The notes beneath the pieces are model-generated. The model had not been told where the DNA came from. It was given only the letters and a program-made list of their open reading frames with translations, and did no database searches. Shown here piece after piece: positions 33,221 through 41,051 of a stretch of DNA of 64,000 bases (position 1 is its first letter; each line of letters starts with the position of its first letter). This DNA is from Hymenobacter psoromatis. GTDB lineage: Bacteria; Bacteroidota; Bacteroidia; Cytophagales; Hymenobacteraceae. The stretch is taken from positions 1,302,001 through 1,366,000 of the forward strand of contig CP014771.1 of the NCBI GenBank assembly GCA_001596155.1, given 5' to 3'. The position numbers and the translations under genes were made by a program.

Positions 33221-34654
33221 CTAGCGCGCCAGCGCGGCCTCAATGGCGGCCACGGTTTTGGCACCATCGGAGGGGCGCGGGGCGTGCATTTTGATAAAGC
33301 GGCCATCGCGGCCCACGAGGTAGTAGCTGGGGTAGCCATTGACCTGGTAGGCCACGGCCTCGCTCGGGCCGGCCGCGCGCAGATGCACGCTGTTGGCGCT
33401 GGTAAAGTGCTTATCAGCCAGGGTTTGCTGCCATTTGGCTTCCGGGTCGCCCACTGAGATGTAAAGAAATACGACGTCGCGGCCCTCAAACTGCTTTTTC
33501 AAAGCCGGCGCGAATTCGGTCATCTCTTTCAGGCAGGGGCCGCACCACGTGCCCCAAAAGTCGAGGTACACCACTTTGCCCTTGAAATCGCCGAGCGACA
33601 CTGGCTTGCCCGTATTATCAACCAGCGTGAAATCGGGCGCGGGCTTGCCATCGCCTACGAGCTGCCGGCTAGCGATAGCCTGGCGCAGGTCGCTGGCCAC
33701 CGTCGAATCGGCATTATGCAGCCGAAAAGTGGGGTAGAGCGCCAGCACGCCCGGCAGGTCGTCGCTCAACTTATTGAACATCAGCATCTCCATCGACATC
33801 TTGCGGGCTCGGGTAGTGCCCAGCTCCCGCGTGGCCAGCTGGTAGATACGCGGACCTTCGGCGGGGTCGGTGCTGAGCTTGCCCGAGGGCACCAGGCGGT
33901 CCTGGTAGGCATTAAGAAACCAGCCCACCACCGTATTCTCATCCAACCCCCGAAAATGCTGACTAAGCTCGCTCAGCGGCACTTCTTTCAGAAAGCTGAA
34001 ATAGGCTTCTGACAAGGGCGGCGGCGGACTTGCTTCACTAGGCTGCTGGCCCCGGCGATACCCCACGTAATCGAGTAGCTGCTTGCCCCACTGCACGTTA
34101 ATCAGAAATTTGGCATCGTGCCGGAAGCTGGCCGGCAGCGGGTGCGCCTGGGCGTAGGCCGCCAGAAAAGCCAGCTGCTTCTGCCGAAACGTGTCGGCAT
34201 TATGGCGCATTTCGGTGGGGGCAAGGCCGGGATTTTGCCGGAGCTGGTCCATCGGCCGGGGCTCGTCGCCGGGCGGGCTGTACTCAAATTTCCACTGCGC
34301 CTGGGCCAGGTAGTTGTTCACGTCGGCACCCTGGCCACTGTAGACCACACTCTTATCGAAATCCTTGAAATCGAGCGTCATCCGCAGCTGGTCGCCGGGC
34401 AGCAGGTAGAGGCGGGTGCTTTGCCCGGCGTAGGTAAAATGCACCGGGGTAGTGGCTTGCAGGTCTTTAAACTCAAACTGGAAGTCGCCGCCGGGGCTGA
34501 GGGGCGTTTTCACGCGCTGCTCGCCCACGAACAGACGCACCGTATCGCCGGCCGGCGCGTGGTTGAGGTGGCCGCTGAAGCGGGTGATGGGCGGGCCGGG
34601 CGCGGCTAGCAGGTGGAGCGCGGTGCCCAGCGTGAGGGCGGGTAGGAGCAGCAT
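33221..34654 (-). CDS. TlpA-like thiol-disulfide oxidoreductase, paralogue
   Basis: 477 residues from ATG 34654 (signal peptide MLLLPALTLGTALHLLAA); the frame stays open upstream without coding character. N-terminal beta-rich segment (FSGHLNHAPAGDTVRLFVGE, YLLPGDQLRMTLDFKDFDKS), helical middle, and a C-terminal thioredoxin domain with DFTLVDNTGKPVSLGDFKGKVVYLDFWGTW and the motif WCGPC. Its layout matches the downstream gene 31578-33113, so the pair came from duplication. It is divergent from the membrane protein gene at 34845. Confidence 0.88.
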   Translation of the reverse strand: MLLLPALTLGTALHLLAAPGPPITRFSGHLNHAPAGDTVRLFVGEQRVKTPLSPGGDFQFEFKDLQATTPVHFTYAGQSTRLYLLPGDQLRMTLDFKDFDKSVVYSGQGADVNNYLAQAQWKFEYSPPGDEPRPMDQLRQNPGLAPTEMRHNADTFRQKQLAFLAAYAQAHPLPASFRHDAKFLINVQWGKQLLDYVGYRRGQQPSEASPPPPLSEAYFSFLKEVPLSELSQHFRGLDENTVVGWFLNAYQDRLVPSGKLSTDPAEGPRIYQLATRELGTTRARKMSMEMLMFNKLSDDLPGVLALYPTFRLHNADSTVASDLRQAIASRQLVGDGKPAPDFTLVDNTGKPVSLGDFKGKVVYLDFWGTWCGPCLKEMTEFAPALKKQFEGRDVVFLYISVGDPEAKWQQTLADKHFTSANSVHLRAAGPSEAVAYQVNGYPSYYLVGRDGRFIKMHAPRPSDGAKTVAAIEAALAR

Positions 34655-34806
34655 TCGCGGCAAATGGCTGAGGTGGAAACAGGTAGGGAAATATACAGAG
34701 TCCGGGCGGGTGCTGGTGGTTGCTTCGCCCCGTGCTTTTGGTGAAGTGGCCACCGGGATAGGCGGCTTCACCCCGTTTGGGCTGGCGAGGGGGGGTAGGG
34801 AACCCG

Positions 34807-34814
34807 TAGTTTTG
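34807..34814 (+). promoter_or_regulatory. putative -7 box (TAGTTTTG)
   Basis: TAGTTTTG is an exact TAnnTTTG match 30 bases before ATG 34845. A TTTG at 34776-34779 could be the -33 element, although the 27-base spacing is a little long. It would drive the operon of three membrane proteins and possibly the LytS/LytTR pair. Confidence 0.55.
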
Positions 34815-34844
34815 ACGCAGCTCCTACCCCTTTCAAACCACCCC

Positions 34845-35306
34845 ATGCCAACGCCCGACTTCCTGTTTTCCCTAGCCAACCCGCTCGCGATGGTGGGTTG
34901 GGCCTTGCTGGTGCTGGCCCCGCGCTGGCGGTTTACCAAGCTGCTGGTGCTCAGCGGGGCGTGGCCGCTGGGGCTGGCGGTGGCCTACGCGGCGCTCATC
35001 ACCACGCACTACCTCAACGGCCACGGTGGCGAGGGCGGCTTCGGCTCGCTGGCGCAGGTGGCGGCCTTGTTCCAAGACCCGTGGGCGCTGCTGGCGGGCT
35101 GGGTGCATTACTTGTGCTTTGACCTATTTACCGGGGCCTGGGAGGTGCGCGATGCCCAGCGGCGCGGGGTGCCCCACGGCTGGCTGGTGCCGGCGCTGGC
35201 GCTCACGTTCCTGTTTGGGCCGGTGGGGCTGCTGGTGTATTTCGGCGTGCGCCGGATTTTTAGCGACAAATCTTCTGATTCACTCTCAACCGCTTACGCC
35301 TCATGA
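34845..35306 (+). CDS. ABA4-like (DUF4281) membrane protein
   Basis: 153 residues with four membrane segments. FSLANPLAMVGWALLVLAPRW at the start, HYLCFDLFTGAWEVRDAQRRG in the third segment and PALALTFLFGPVGLLVYFGVRR at the end match the DUF4281/ABA4-like family. In plants ABA4 acts in neoxanthin formation; the bacterial role is unknown. Start ATG 34845 after the TAGTTTTG box. The stop overlaps the ATG of the next gene (ATGA), so the two are translationally coupled. Confidence 0.8.
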   Translation: MPTPDFLFSLANPLAMVGWALLVLAPRWRFTKLLVLSGAWPLGLAVAYAALITTHYLNGHGGEGGFGSLAQVAALFQDPWALLAGWVHYLCFDLFTGAWEVRDAQRRGVPHGWLVPALALTFLFGPVGLLVYFGVRRIFSDKSSDSLSTAYAS

Positions 35307-36175
35307 AAACGCTGATGCTTTCCCAATCCCTACCCCCCTCTCTCTACCGCAATGCCGCCGCGCCGGCCGCGCCTGGCCTGGGGCAGCGTCTGGCCGAGGC
35401 ATTGCGCGTGCTGCACCGCGCGAACCCTGCCCTGAGCTACACCGGCTGGCTGCACGTGGGCCTGGTAGTGGCGGCGCTGGCGCTGCTGCCCCTCGACCAC
35501 CGCCACGTAACTGGGGCGCTGGTGTGGCTCAAGCCGCTCAAATTCGCAATTTCGGGCTTGGCCTATACCTGGACGCTGGCCTGGCTGCTGGCCGACCTGC
35601 CCGCCCCGGCGCAGCGCAGCGTGCGCCGCCTCAGCGGGGCAGTAGCCCTGAGCATGGTGGTCGAGATAATCGTTATTTTCATTCAGGCCGGGCGCGGCGT
35701 GGCCTCGCACTACAACGTGAGCAGCCCGGTTAATGGCCTTTTATTCGGTTTGATGGGGATTTTTATTCTTGTCAATACGGTCATGACCATCTGGGCCGGG
35801 TACCTGGCCTGGCGCTACCGGCCGCACGGGTCGGCGGGCTACGTGTGGGGCCTGCGGCTGGGGCTGCTGGTGTTTCTGGTGGGCTCGGTGCTGGGCAGCT
35901 TCATGATTCATAATCAGCAGCATACGGTGGGCGCGCCCGACGGCGGCCCTGGCCTGCCCGGCCTGGGCTGGAGCACCGTGGCCGGCGACTTGCGCGTGGC
36001 GCATTTTATGGGCTTGCACGCCTTGCAGGCGCTGCCGCTGCTGGGCTGGGCGCTGGGCCGCTGGGTGCCGCGCCGGGCGGTGGCCCTCACCTGGGTTGGC
36101 ACGGCGCTGTACGCGGCGGCGGTGGCCGGGCTGCTGGCGCAGGCGCTGGCGGGGCGGCCCCTGCTGATTTTTTAA
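35303..36175 (+). CDS. hypothetical multi-pass membrane protein
   Basis: 290 residues with about seven membrane segments (for example LHVGLVVAALALLPL, VALSMVVEIIVIFIQAG, LLFGLMGIFILVNTVMTIWAGYLAW, LGLLVFLVGSVLGSFMI). It includes KPLKFAISGLAYTWTLAW and a HNQQHTVGAPDGGPGLPGLGWS loop that resembles other uncharacterised Bacteroidota proteins. No function known. It couples to both neighbours: ATGA overlap upstream, TAATG overlap downstream. Confidence 0.75.
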   Translation: MKTLMLSQSLPPSLYRNAAAPAAPGLGQRLAEALRVLHRANPALSYTGWLHVGLVVAALALLPLDHRHVTGALVWLKPLKFAISGLAYTWTLAWLLADLPAPAQRSVRRLSGAVALSMVVEIIVIFIQAGRGVASHYNVSSPVNGLLFGLMGIFILVNTVMTIWAGYLAWRYRPHGSAGYVWGLRLGLLVFLVGSVLGSFMIHNQQHTVGAPDGGPGLPGLGWSTVAGDLRVAHFMGLHALQALPLLGWALGRWVPRRAVALTWVGTALYAAAVAGLLAQALAGRPLLIF

Positions 36176-36858
36176 TGCTTTTAGCTGGTTTTATGGAAGC
36201 GTTGCATCGCCTCAACATCTTCACGCACATTGCCTTTGGCACCCTGGCCCTGCTGGTGGGACTAGGCCCGCTACTGGCGCGCAAGGGCGGCCCGGCGCAC
36301 GGGCGGCTGGGGCGCTGGTTTCTGGGGCTGGTAGTGGTGGTGCTGCTGTCGGCCGGGCTGGGCCTGGCGGTGTTCAACTTCCGGCCTTTCCTCACGGCAA
36401 TTGTGCTGCTGACCACTTACCAGGCCTACGCGGGCTACCGCACGGTGCCCATTCGGGCCAGCGGCCCCACCCGGCGCGACGGGCTGGCGGCGGCGGCGTT
36501 TCTGGCGGGCGGGCTGGTGTTTCTGCTGGCCCTGCCCCGCATCCGGCTGGTGTGGTCGCCGGTGGTGATGTACAGCACGCTGGGCCTGCTGCTGGGCATA
36601 ACCAGCTATGATTTAAGCCGGTATGCGTGGCTGCCGCGCTGGCGGCGCGGGGCCTGGCGCTACGAGCACATCTGGAAAATGGTGAGTACCTATGGGGCGC
36701 TGCTGTCGGCTTTTTCGGGCAATGTGCTGGTGAATTATCAGCCCTACAGTCAGTTTCTACCATCGGTGCTCGGCGTGAGCCTGGCGCTGGGCTTCATGGG
36801 GCGCACGTATTGGCAGCGCCGCCGGGTGCCGGTGGCTGCCGGGGCCGTGGTAGCTTAG
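36175..36858 (+). CDS. DUF2306-like membrane protein
   Basis: 227 residues with six or seven membrane helices. LNIFTHIAFGTLALLVGLGPLLARKGGPAHGRLGRWF is the HIAxGxxALxxGPxxLxxxKG..HrxxGr pattern of DUF2306-type proteins, often with His residues that could bind haem or metal. Starts at ATG 36175, one base overlapping the previous stop; ATG 36193 is an alternative. It precedes the LytS-like kinase by 24 bases and may be a target or sensor partner of that system. Confidence 0.72.
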   Translation: MLLAGFMEALHRLNIFTHIAFGTLALLVGLGPLLARKGGPAHGRLGRWFLGLVVVVLLSAGLGLAVFNFRPFLTAIVLLTTYQAYAGYRTVPIRASGPTRRDGLAAAAFLAGGLVFLLALPRIRLVWSPVVMYSTLGLLLGITSYDLSRYAWLPRWRRGAWRYEHIWKMVSTYGALLSAFSGNVLVNYQPYSQFLPSVLGVSLALGFMGRTYWQRRRVPVAAGAVVA

Positions 36859-36882
36859 GGGCCACTTTCTGGCCAGCGCCGC

Positions 36883-37905
36883 ATGAACGACCGCCGCTTT
36901 CAGCTCATCGGCATTCCGGCGCTGAGCTTTTTGATTACCCTGCTGACGAGGCCGCTCCGCGGCTTCGGGGCCAACCCGGAGTTTTTTATTAGCTGGGGCA
37001 TTTCGCTTTATTTCACCACGGCCCTGTGGCTCGGAAACCGGGCGCTGTGGGCGTGGCTGCTCGGCCGGCTGCCCCAGGCCGACCAGACGGCCCGGCGCTT
37101 GTCGGCGCTGGTGGGGCTCTCGGCCTTGTTTACGGCCCTGGCCACGGGGCTGCTGCGCGAGCCGTTGCGTCTGCTGCTGCCGGCTTATTTCCCGTTGCGG
37201 TGGTCCGACGAGCTGCTGGCCATTGGCTTCAACTTGCTGCCCACGCTCCTGGTCAATATCCTTTACGAAAGCAGGTATTTCTTCGAGCAGTGGCAAGCTA
37301 ACCTGCGCCGGGCCGACCACCTGGCCCAGGCCCAGCAACAGGCCCAGCTCGACGCCCTGGCCCAGCAGCTCGACCCGCACTTTTTGTTCAACTCGCTCAA
37401 TACCTTATCGGCCCTCATCGACCCCGAAAACGAGTCCGCCCAGCGCTACGTGGAGGGCCTGGCCGATGTGTACCGCTACGTGCTGTTGAGCCGCGAGCGC
37501 CCCACCGTGCCGCTGGCCGAGGAGCTGGCCTTCGTGCAGACCTACGTGGCCTTGCAAAAAGTGCGCTTTCGCGAGAATGTGCAGGTGAGCTACGACCTCC
37601 CTACCCCCTTGCTGGCCCGGCACGTGGCCCCGCTCAGCGTGCAGATGCTGGTCGAGAACGCTTTCAAGCACAACGAGGCCTCGCGGGCGCGGCCGCTACA
37701 CCTGCGCCTGGTGGCCGAGGGCCACACCCTGCGCGTCGAAAACACCTGGCAGCCGCGCGCCGCCGGCCTGGTCCCCGGCACCGGCATGGGCTTGGCCAAC
37801 GTGCGTCAGCGCTATGCCCTGCTCGGCGCTGCCCGGCCAGTGGCGGTAACGCAGGCGGGCGGCATCTTTGCCGTGGCGCTGCCCCTGCTGCCGCCCGGCC
37901 CGTAG
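36883..37905 (+). CDS. LytS/AlgZ-type sensor histidine kinase
   Basis: 340 residues. The N-terminal part has about four membrane helices (residues 8-135), followed by a short coiled coil (QANLRRADHLAQAQQQAQLDAL) and a His_kinase domain with the phospho-acceptor motif DPHFLFNSLNTLS, an N box VQMLVENAFKHNEA and a G box GTGMGLANVRQRY. It probably autophosphorylates and signals to the LytTR regulator at 38037. Its stop codon TAG belongs to the left arm of hairpin E. Confidence 0.9.
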   Translation: MNDRRFQLIGIPALSFLITLLTRPLRGFGANPEFFISWGISLYFTTALWLGNRALWAWLLGRLPQADQTARRLSALVGLSALFTALATGLLREPLRLLLPAYFPLRWSDELLAIGFNLLPTLLVNILYESRYFFEQWQANLRRADHLAQAQQQAQLDALAQQLDPHFLFNSLNTLSALIDPENESAQRYVEGLADVYRYVLLSRERPTVPLAEELAFVQTYVALQKVRFRENVQVSYDLPTPLLARHVAPLSVQMLVENAFKHNEASRARPLHLRLVAEGHTLRVENTWQPRAAGLVPGTGMGLANVRQRYALLGAARPVAVTQAGGIFAVALPLLPPGP

Positions 37906-38001
37906 TGCGAACTTTCCAGTTCGTGCGCGAGCACAGCGAGCAGTCGGGACCGGACGACCATGCTCGCTGTGCTCGCGCACGAACTGGAAAGTTCGCGCTA
38001 C
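37903..38001. repeat. inverted repeat E
   Basis: Arms GTAGTGCGAACTTTCCAGTT and AACTGGAAAGTTCGCGCTAC enclose further complementary sequence (CGTGCGCGAGCACAGCGAGCA). It lies between kinase and regulator and begins with the kinase's stop codon. Ends resemble elements D and J (GTAGCGCGAAC). Confidence 0.85.
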
Positions 38002-38036
38002 TAACTGGCGTCCTTTTATTTCCATTCCAGTCCGCC

Positions 38037-38855
38037 ATGCCCCCGCTGCACATTCTCCTTCTCGAAGATGAATACCCGGCCGCCGAGCGGCTGCAGCGGC
38101 TGCTGGCCCAGGCGGCGCCCACGGCGCAGGTGCTGGCCGTGCTCGACACGGTGGCCGGCGCGCTGGCCTGGCTCGACAGCCACCCCGCGCCCGACCTCAT
38201 CCTCAGCGATATTCAGCTGGCCGATGGCCTCAGCCTCGACATATTTGCCCAAACGCTGGTGCGCAGCCCGGTCATCTTCACCACCGCCTACGACCAGTAC
38301 GCGCTGCAAGCCTTCCGGGCCAATGGCATCGATTATTTGCTGAAGCCCCTCAAGCTGGCCGACTTACAGGCCGCTTTGAGAAAGTTAAGAGTTAGGAGTT
38401 CAGCGTTAAGAATTGGGTCAGAAAGCCCATCTGAATTAACTCCTAACGCTGAGCTCCTAACTCTTAACTCCCCCCTGGAGCGCCTGCTCGATGCCCTGCC
38501 CCGGCCCCAGCAGCCGTACAAGACGCGGTTTCTGGTGCGGCAGGGCGAAACGCTGCTGCCCCTGCCCGCCGCCGAAGCAGCCTGGTTTCAGAGCCGCCAC
38601 GAAACCACCACGCTCGCCACCCACGACGGCCGCCGCTTCGTGGTCGAGTACACCCTGGAGCAGCTGGAGAAGCTACTCGACCCGGCCCACTTCTTCCGGC
38701 TCAATCGCCAGCTGCTGGCTCAGTTGCCGGCCGTGCGCCGGCTGGTGCCCCACTTCGGCGGCAAGCTGCTGGTGGAGCTGAGCCCCGCCCCTACCGACGA
38801 AATTCTGGTGAGCAAGGAGAAAACCAGCGCCGTGAAGAGCTGGCTGGAGGGGTAG
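38037..38855 (+). CDS. LytTR response regulator with in-frame repeat insertion
   Basis: 272 residues from ATG 38037. The receiver domain (1-115) carries the acidic pocket E10/D11, phospho-acceptor Asp58 (LILSDIQLADG), TTAYDQYALQAF and DYLLKPL (Lys103). The LytTR DNA-binding domain (about 160-272) has RFLVRQGETLLPLPAAEAAWF and FFRLNRQLLAQLPAV. Between them residues 116-145 are encoded by a family-A palindromic repeat (38383-38470). The linker therefore comes from repeat DNA, and the frame is kept. Partner of the kinase at 36883. Confidence 0.9.
   Translation: MPPLHILLLEDEYPAAERLQRLLAQAAPTAQVLAVLDTVAGALAWLDSHPAPDLILSDIQLADGLSLDIFAQTLVRSPVIFTTAYDQYALQAFRANGIDYLLKPLKLADLQAALRKLRVRSSALRIGSESPSELTPNAELLTLNSPLERLLDALPRPQQPYKTRFLVRQGETLLPLPAAEAAWFQSRHETTTLATHDGRRFVVEYTLEQLEKLLDPAHFFRLNRQLLAQLPAVRRLVPHFGGKLLVELSPAPTDEILVSKEKTSAVKSWLEG
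38383..38470. repeat. palindromic repeat family A, copy 3, inside a coding sequence
   Basis: AAGTTAAGAGTTAGGAGTTC and AGCGTTAAGAATT on the left pair with AATTAACTCCTAACGCTGAG and CTCCTAACTCTTAAC on the right. It contributes about 30 sense codons without a stop in the coding frame of the response regulator. Confidence 0.85.
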
Positions 38856-38903
38856 GCACGGGCTCATTTTTTACGTATCTTGGGGCCTGACCCTAGCTTA
38901 ATT

Positions 38904-39491
38904 ATGGACGCTATCAAACTAAAAACCGCCGTGCTGGACCGCCTCACCGACGCGGAGTTCTTCGAGTTTTGCCAGGACCACCGCGACCTGCGCATCGAGC
39001 GCGATACCAACCACCAAATCACGATTATGCCCCCCGCCAGCTCCGAAACCGGCTCTACCAATAGTGAAATCTCGCGCCAACTGGCCAACTGGAATGTTGA
39101 GCACGAGTTGGGCATCACCTTCGACTCGTCGGCTGGCTTCACGCTTTCGACCGGGGCCATGCTCTCGCCCGATGCCAGCTGGATTGCGCGGGCTCGCTGG
39201 GATGCCCTTAGTGCCGACGAACGGCGGGGCTTCGCCCGCATCTGCCCCGATTTCGTGGCCGAATTGCTCTCGCCTTCCGACCGCCTCACCGACACCATGC
39301 GCAAGATGGAGCACTGGCTCGAAGCCGGCGCCCGGCTGGGCTGGCTGCTCGTGCCGGCCAGCGAATCGGTGTACGTTTTTGAGCCCGGCCAGCCCGTGCG
39401 GCCCCTGGTGGGTTTCGACCAACTCTTAAGCGGTGAGCCGGTGCTACCCGGCTTTGCGCTGGAATTGAAGAGATTACGCAAAGCAGCGTAA
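38904..39491 (+). CDS. Uma2 family (DUF820) protein
   Basis: 195 residues from ATG 38904. Order of motifs: FFEFCQDHRDLRIERD, ITIMPPASSETGSTNSEISRQL, SPDASWIARARWDAL (first acidic residue), FAR-CPDFVAELLSPSDRLTDTMRKMEHWLEAGARLGWLLVP (Glu and Lys of the nuclease-like core) and YVFEPGQPV. The C-terminal end follows the family. A TATCTTGG box (38876) may be its -7 element. It lies between two LytS/LytTR systems. Its function is unproven, as for the copy at 4043. Confidence 0.85.
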   Translation: MDAIKLKTAVLDRLTDAEFFEFCQDHRDLRIERDTNHQITIMPPASSETGSTNSEISRQLANWNVEHELGITFDSSAGFTLSTGAMLSPDASWIARARWDALSADERRGFARICPDFVAELLSPSDRLTDTMRKMEHWLEAGARLGWLLVPASESVYVFEPGQPVRPLVGFDQLLSGEPVLPGFALELKRLRKAA

Positions 39492-39545
39492 GCTTTAGCT
39501 CGCCGCAGCATTCGGCTCCCTACCCGCCCATTTTTATTCCTACCC

Positions 39546-40391
39546 CTATCTATCGAGCCAGCTTTTGAAGACGCTTACTTTTTCGCGGCTCACCAGCACG
39601 GGGCCTTCGCTCGCGGGTGGGACGGGCTTGAGGATGGTTTGCAGGCGCGAGTTGGTGTAGTGAATGATGTCGGCGATGGCGGACTGTTGCGCCAGGAAGG
39701 CCCGGTTGAGGCGGAAGAACCGGGCCGGGTCGAGCAGGCTTTCGAGCTGCTCCATCGTGTAGTCAACCACGTACTTACGGCCGTCGGTGCTTTGCAGCAG
39801 GGTAGTCTTTTCGAGGCTGAAAAAGTAGGCGGCCTGCTCCACGGGTACCACTTTGAGGTGCTCGCCCACGCGCACCACGAACTGCGTTTTGTAGCTGGCC
39901 GTGGGCGCGGGCTGGCGCAATTGCTGAAGGAGCGCCGCCAATGTCGCGGCATCCAGGCCGGGTACATCGGCGAGTTTTGTGCTGGAAACCGAACTTTTTA
40001 TACTAAAATCCGGGGTTTGAGCGGCAGATGCGCCCAGTCGCCGCGTCAGCTTGTCCACCGCGCCGCGCAATTCTCCCTCGTCAATGGGTTTGAGCAGGTA
40101 ATCAACGCTGTTGACCTTGAAGGCGCGCAGGGCATACTGGTCGTAGGCGGTGGTGAAGATGACGGGGCAGGTGATTGGCACTTGCTCGAATAGCTCAAAG
40201 CTGAGCCCATCGGCCAGGTGAATATCGAGAAAGAGCACGTCGGGCGCGGGGCTGGCTTGCAGCAGGGCCACGGCCTGCGCCACCGACTCGGCCGGCCCGA
40301 GTATCTCAAACGGCACGGCTTGCTTGTGCAGCAGATTGGAGAGGCGGCGGGCGGCCAGCGGCTCATCTTCCACGAGTAAGGCTCGGAGCAT
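39546..40391 (-). CDS. LytTR response regulator
   Basis: 281 residues. Receiver domain with E8/D9, phospho-acceptor Asp56 (VLFLDIHLADG), TTAYDQYALRAF and DYLLKPID; linker of about 50 residues; LytTR domain from about 175 with QFVVRVGEHLKVVPVEQAAYFFS, STDGRKYVVDYTMEQLESLL and FFRLNRAFLAQ. It resembles the regulator at 38037 over both domains but has an ordinary linker in place of the repeat-derived one. It probably pairs with the kinase at 41052-42188, from which it is separated by one gene and a family-C repeat. Confidence 0.9.
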   Translation of the reverse strand: MLRALLVEDEPLAARRLSNLLHKQAVPFEILGPAESVAQAVALLQASPAPDVLFLDIHLADGLSFELFEQVPITCPVIFTTAYDQYALRAFKVNSVDYLLKPIDEGELRGAVDKLTRRLGASAAQTPDFSIKSSVSSTKLADVPGLDAATLAALLQQLRQPAPTASYKTQFVVRVGEHLKVVPVEQAAYFFSLEKTTLLQSTDGRKYVVDYTMEQLESLLDPARFFRLNRAFLAQQSAIADIIHYTNSRLQTILKPVPPASEGPVLVSREKVSVFKSWLDR

Positions 40392-40427
40392 GGGGTAGGC
40401 TTGATGGTTGGGTAACTAGCTGAATCA

Positions 40428-40529
40428 GTTGTCATTGCGAGCGAAGCGAAGCAATCGCACCAGAACAAAATCGTGCGAGTGCCGTGCGGGTGCGATTGCC
40501 TCGCAAGCTCGCAATGACAGACGATTTTA
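40428..40529. repeat. palindromic repeat family C, copy 2
   Basis: GTTGTCATTGCGAGCGAAGC and AGCTCGCAATGACAGAC form the outer arms, with GCAATCGCACC and GGTGCGATTGC inside. It lies between the response regulator and the small hypothetical gene on the minus strand. Confidence 0.85.
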
Positions 40530-40533
40530 CTTC

Positions 40534-41034
40534 TCAATTGGCCGCATCCACGCTGTCGCGCAGCTGCCGCACGCGCCGGTTGAGCGCGGTGCTTTGACAC
40601 ACGACCGAGCTGTAGGCCCGCAGCGCCACGTCGCCCTCGGCGGCCAGCGCCAGCCGCCAGATGATGGCGCGGCTGTGCAGATGCCACGCCGACGCCAGCT
40701 CCGGCCGCAGGCGCACCATCACCGTAGTTTCTATCAGGGGGTTAAACGTCTGTTTATCAACAATAACTGGCCGCATCTGCCGCAACGCCCGCAGCAGCGG
40801 GGCAATGGCGGCGGCCGTGCGCAGCTGAAACGGGCGGGCTGGTCGCCCGCGCCGGTCGGGCAGCAGGGGGTAGCAGGTGATGCTTTCCACGTCGGCGGGG
40901 CGGGCCTGCCGCAGCGCCCCAGCCACGTCGGGGTAGGCATCGGGGGTAGCGGCCCAGCTGGTGAACAGCCAAATCAGGCCCACTAGCAGCGCGGTGGCCA
41001 ACCCTAGCAGCGCATACGTCCTTTCTTTTACCAT
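40534..41034 (-). CDS. hypothetical membrane-anchored protein
   Basis: 166 residues. One N-terminal membrane helix (YALLGLATALLVGLIWLFTSW) anchors a soluble domain that probably faces the periplasm. The domain has two conserved-looking Cys (ITCYPLL and VVCQSTAL) and no motif that I recognise. It lies between kinase and regulator of the second LytS/LytTR pair (17 bases after the kinase stop), which suggests an accessory role in that system. Confidence 0.6.
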   Translation of the reverse strand: MVKERTYALLGLATALLVGLIWLFTSWAATPDAYPDVAGALRQARPADVESITCYPLLPDRRGRPARPFQLRTAAAIAPLLRALRQMRPVIVDKQTFNPLIETTVMVRLRPELASAWHLHSRAIIWRLALAAEGDVALRAYSSVVCQSTALNRRVRQLRDSVDAAN

Positions 41035-41051
41035 GCTACACAGCCCCGCGC

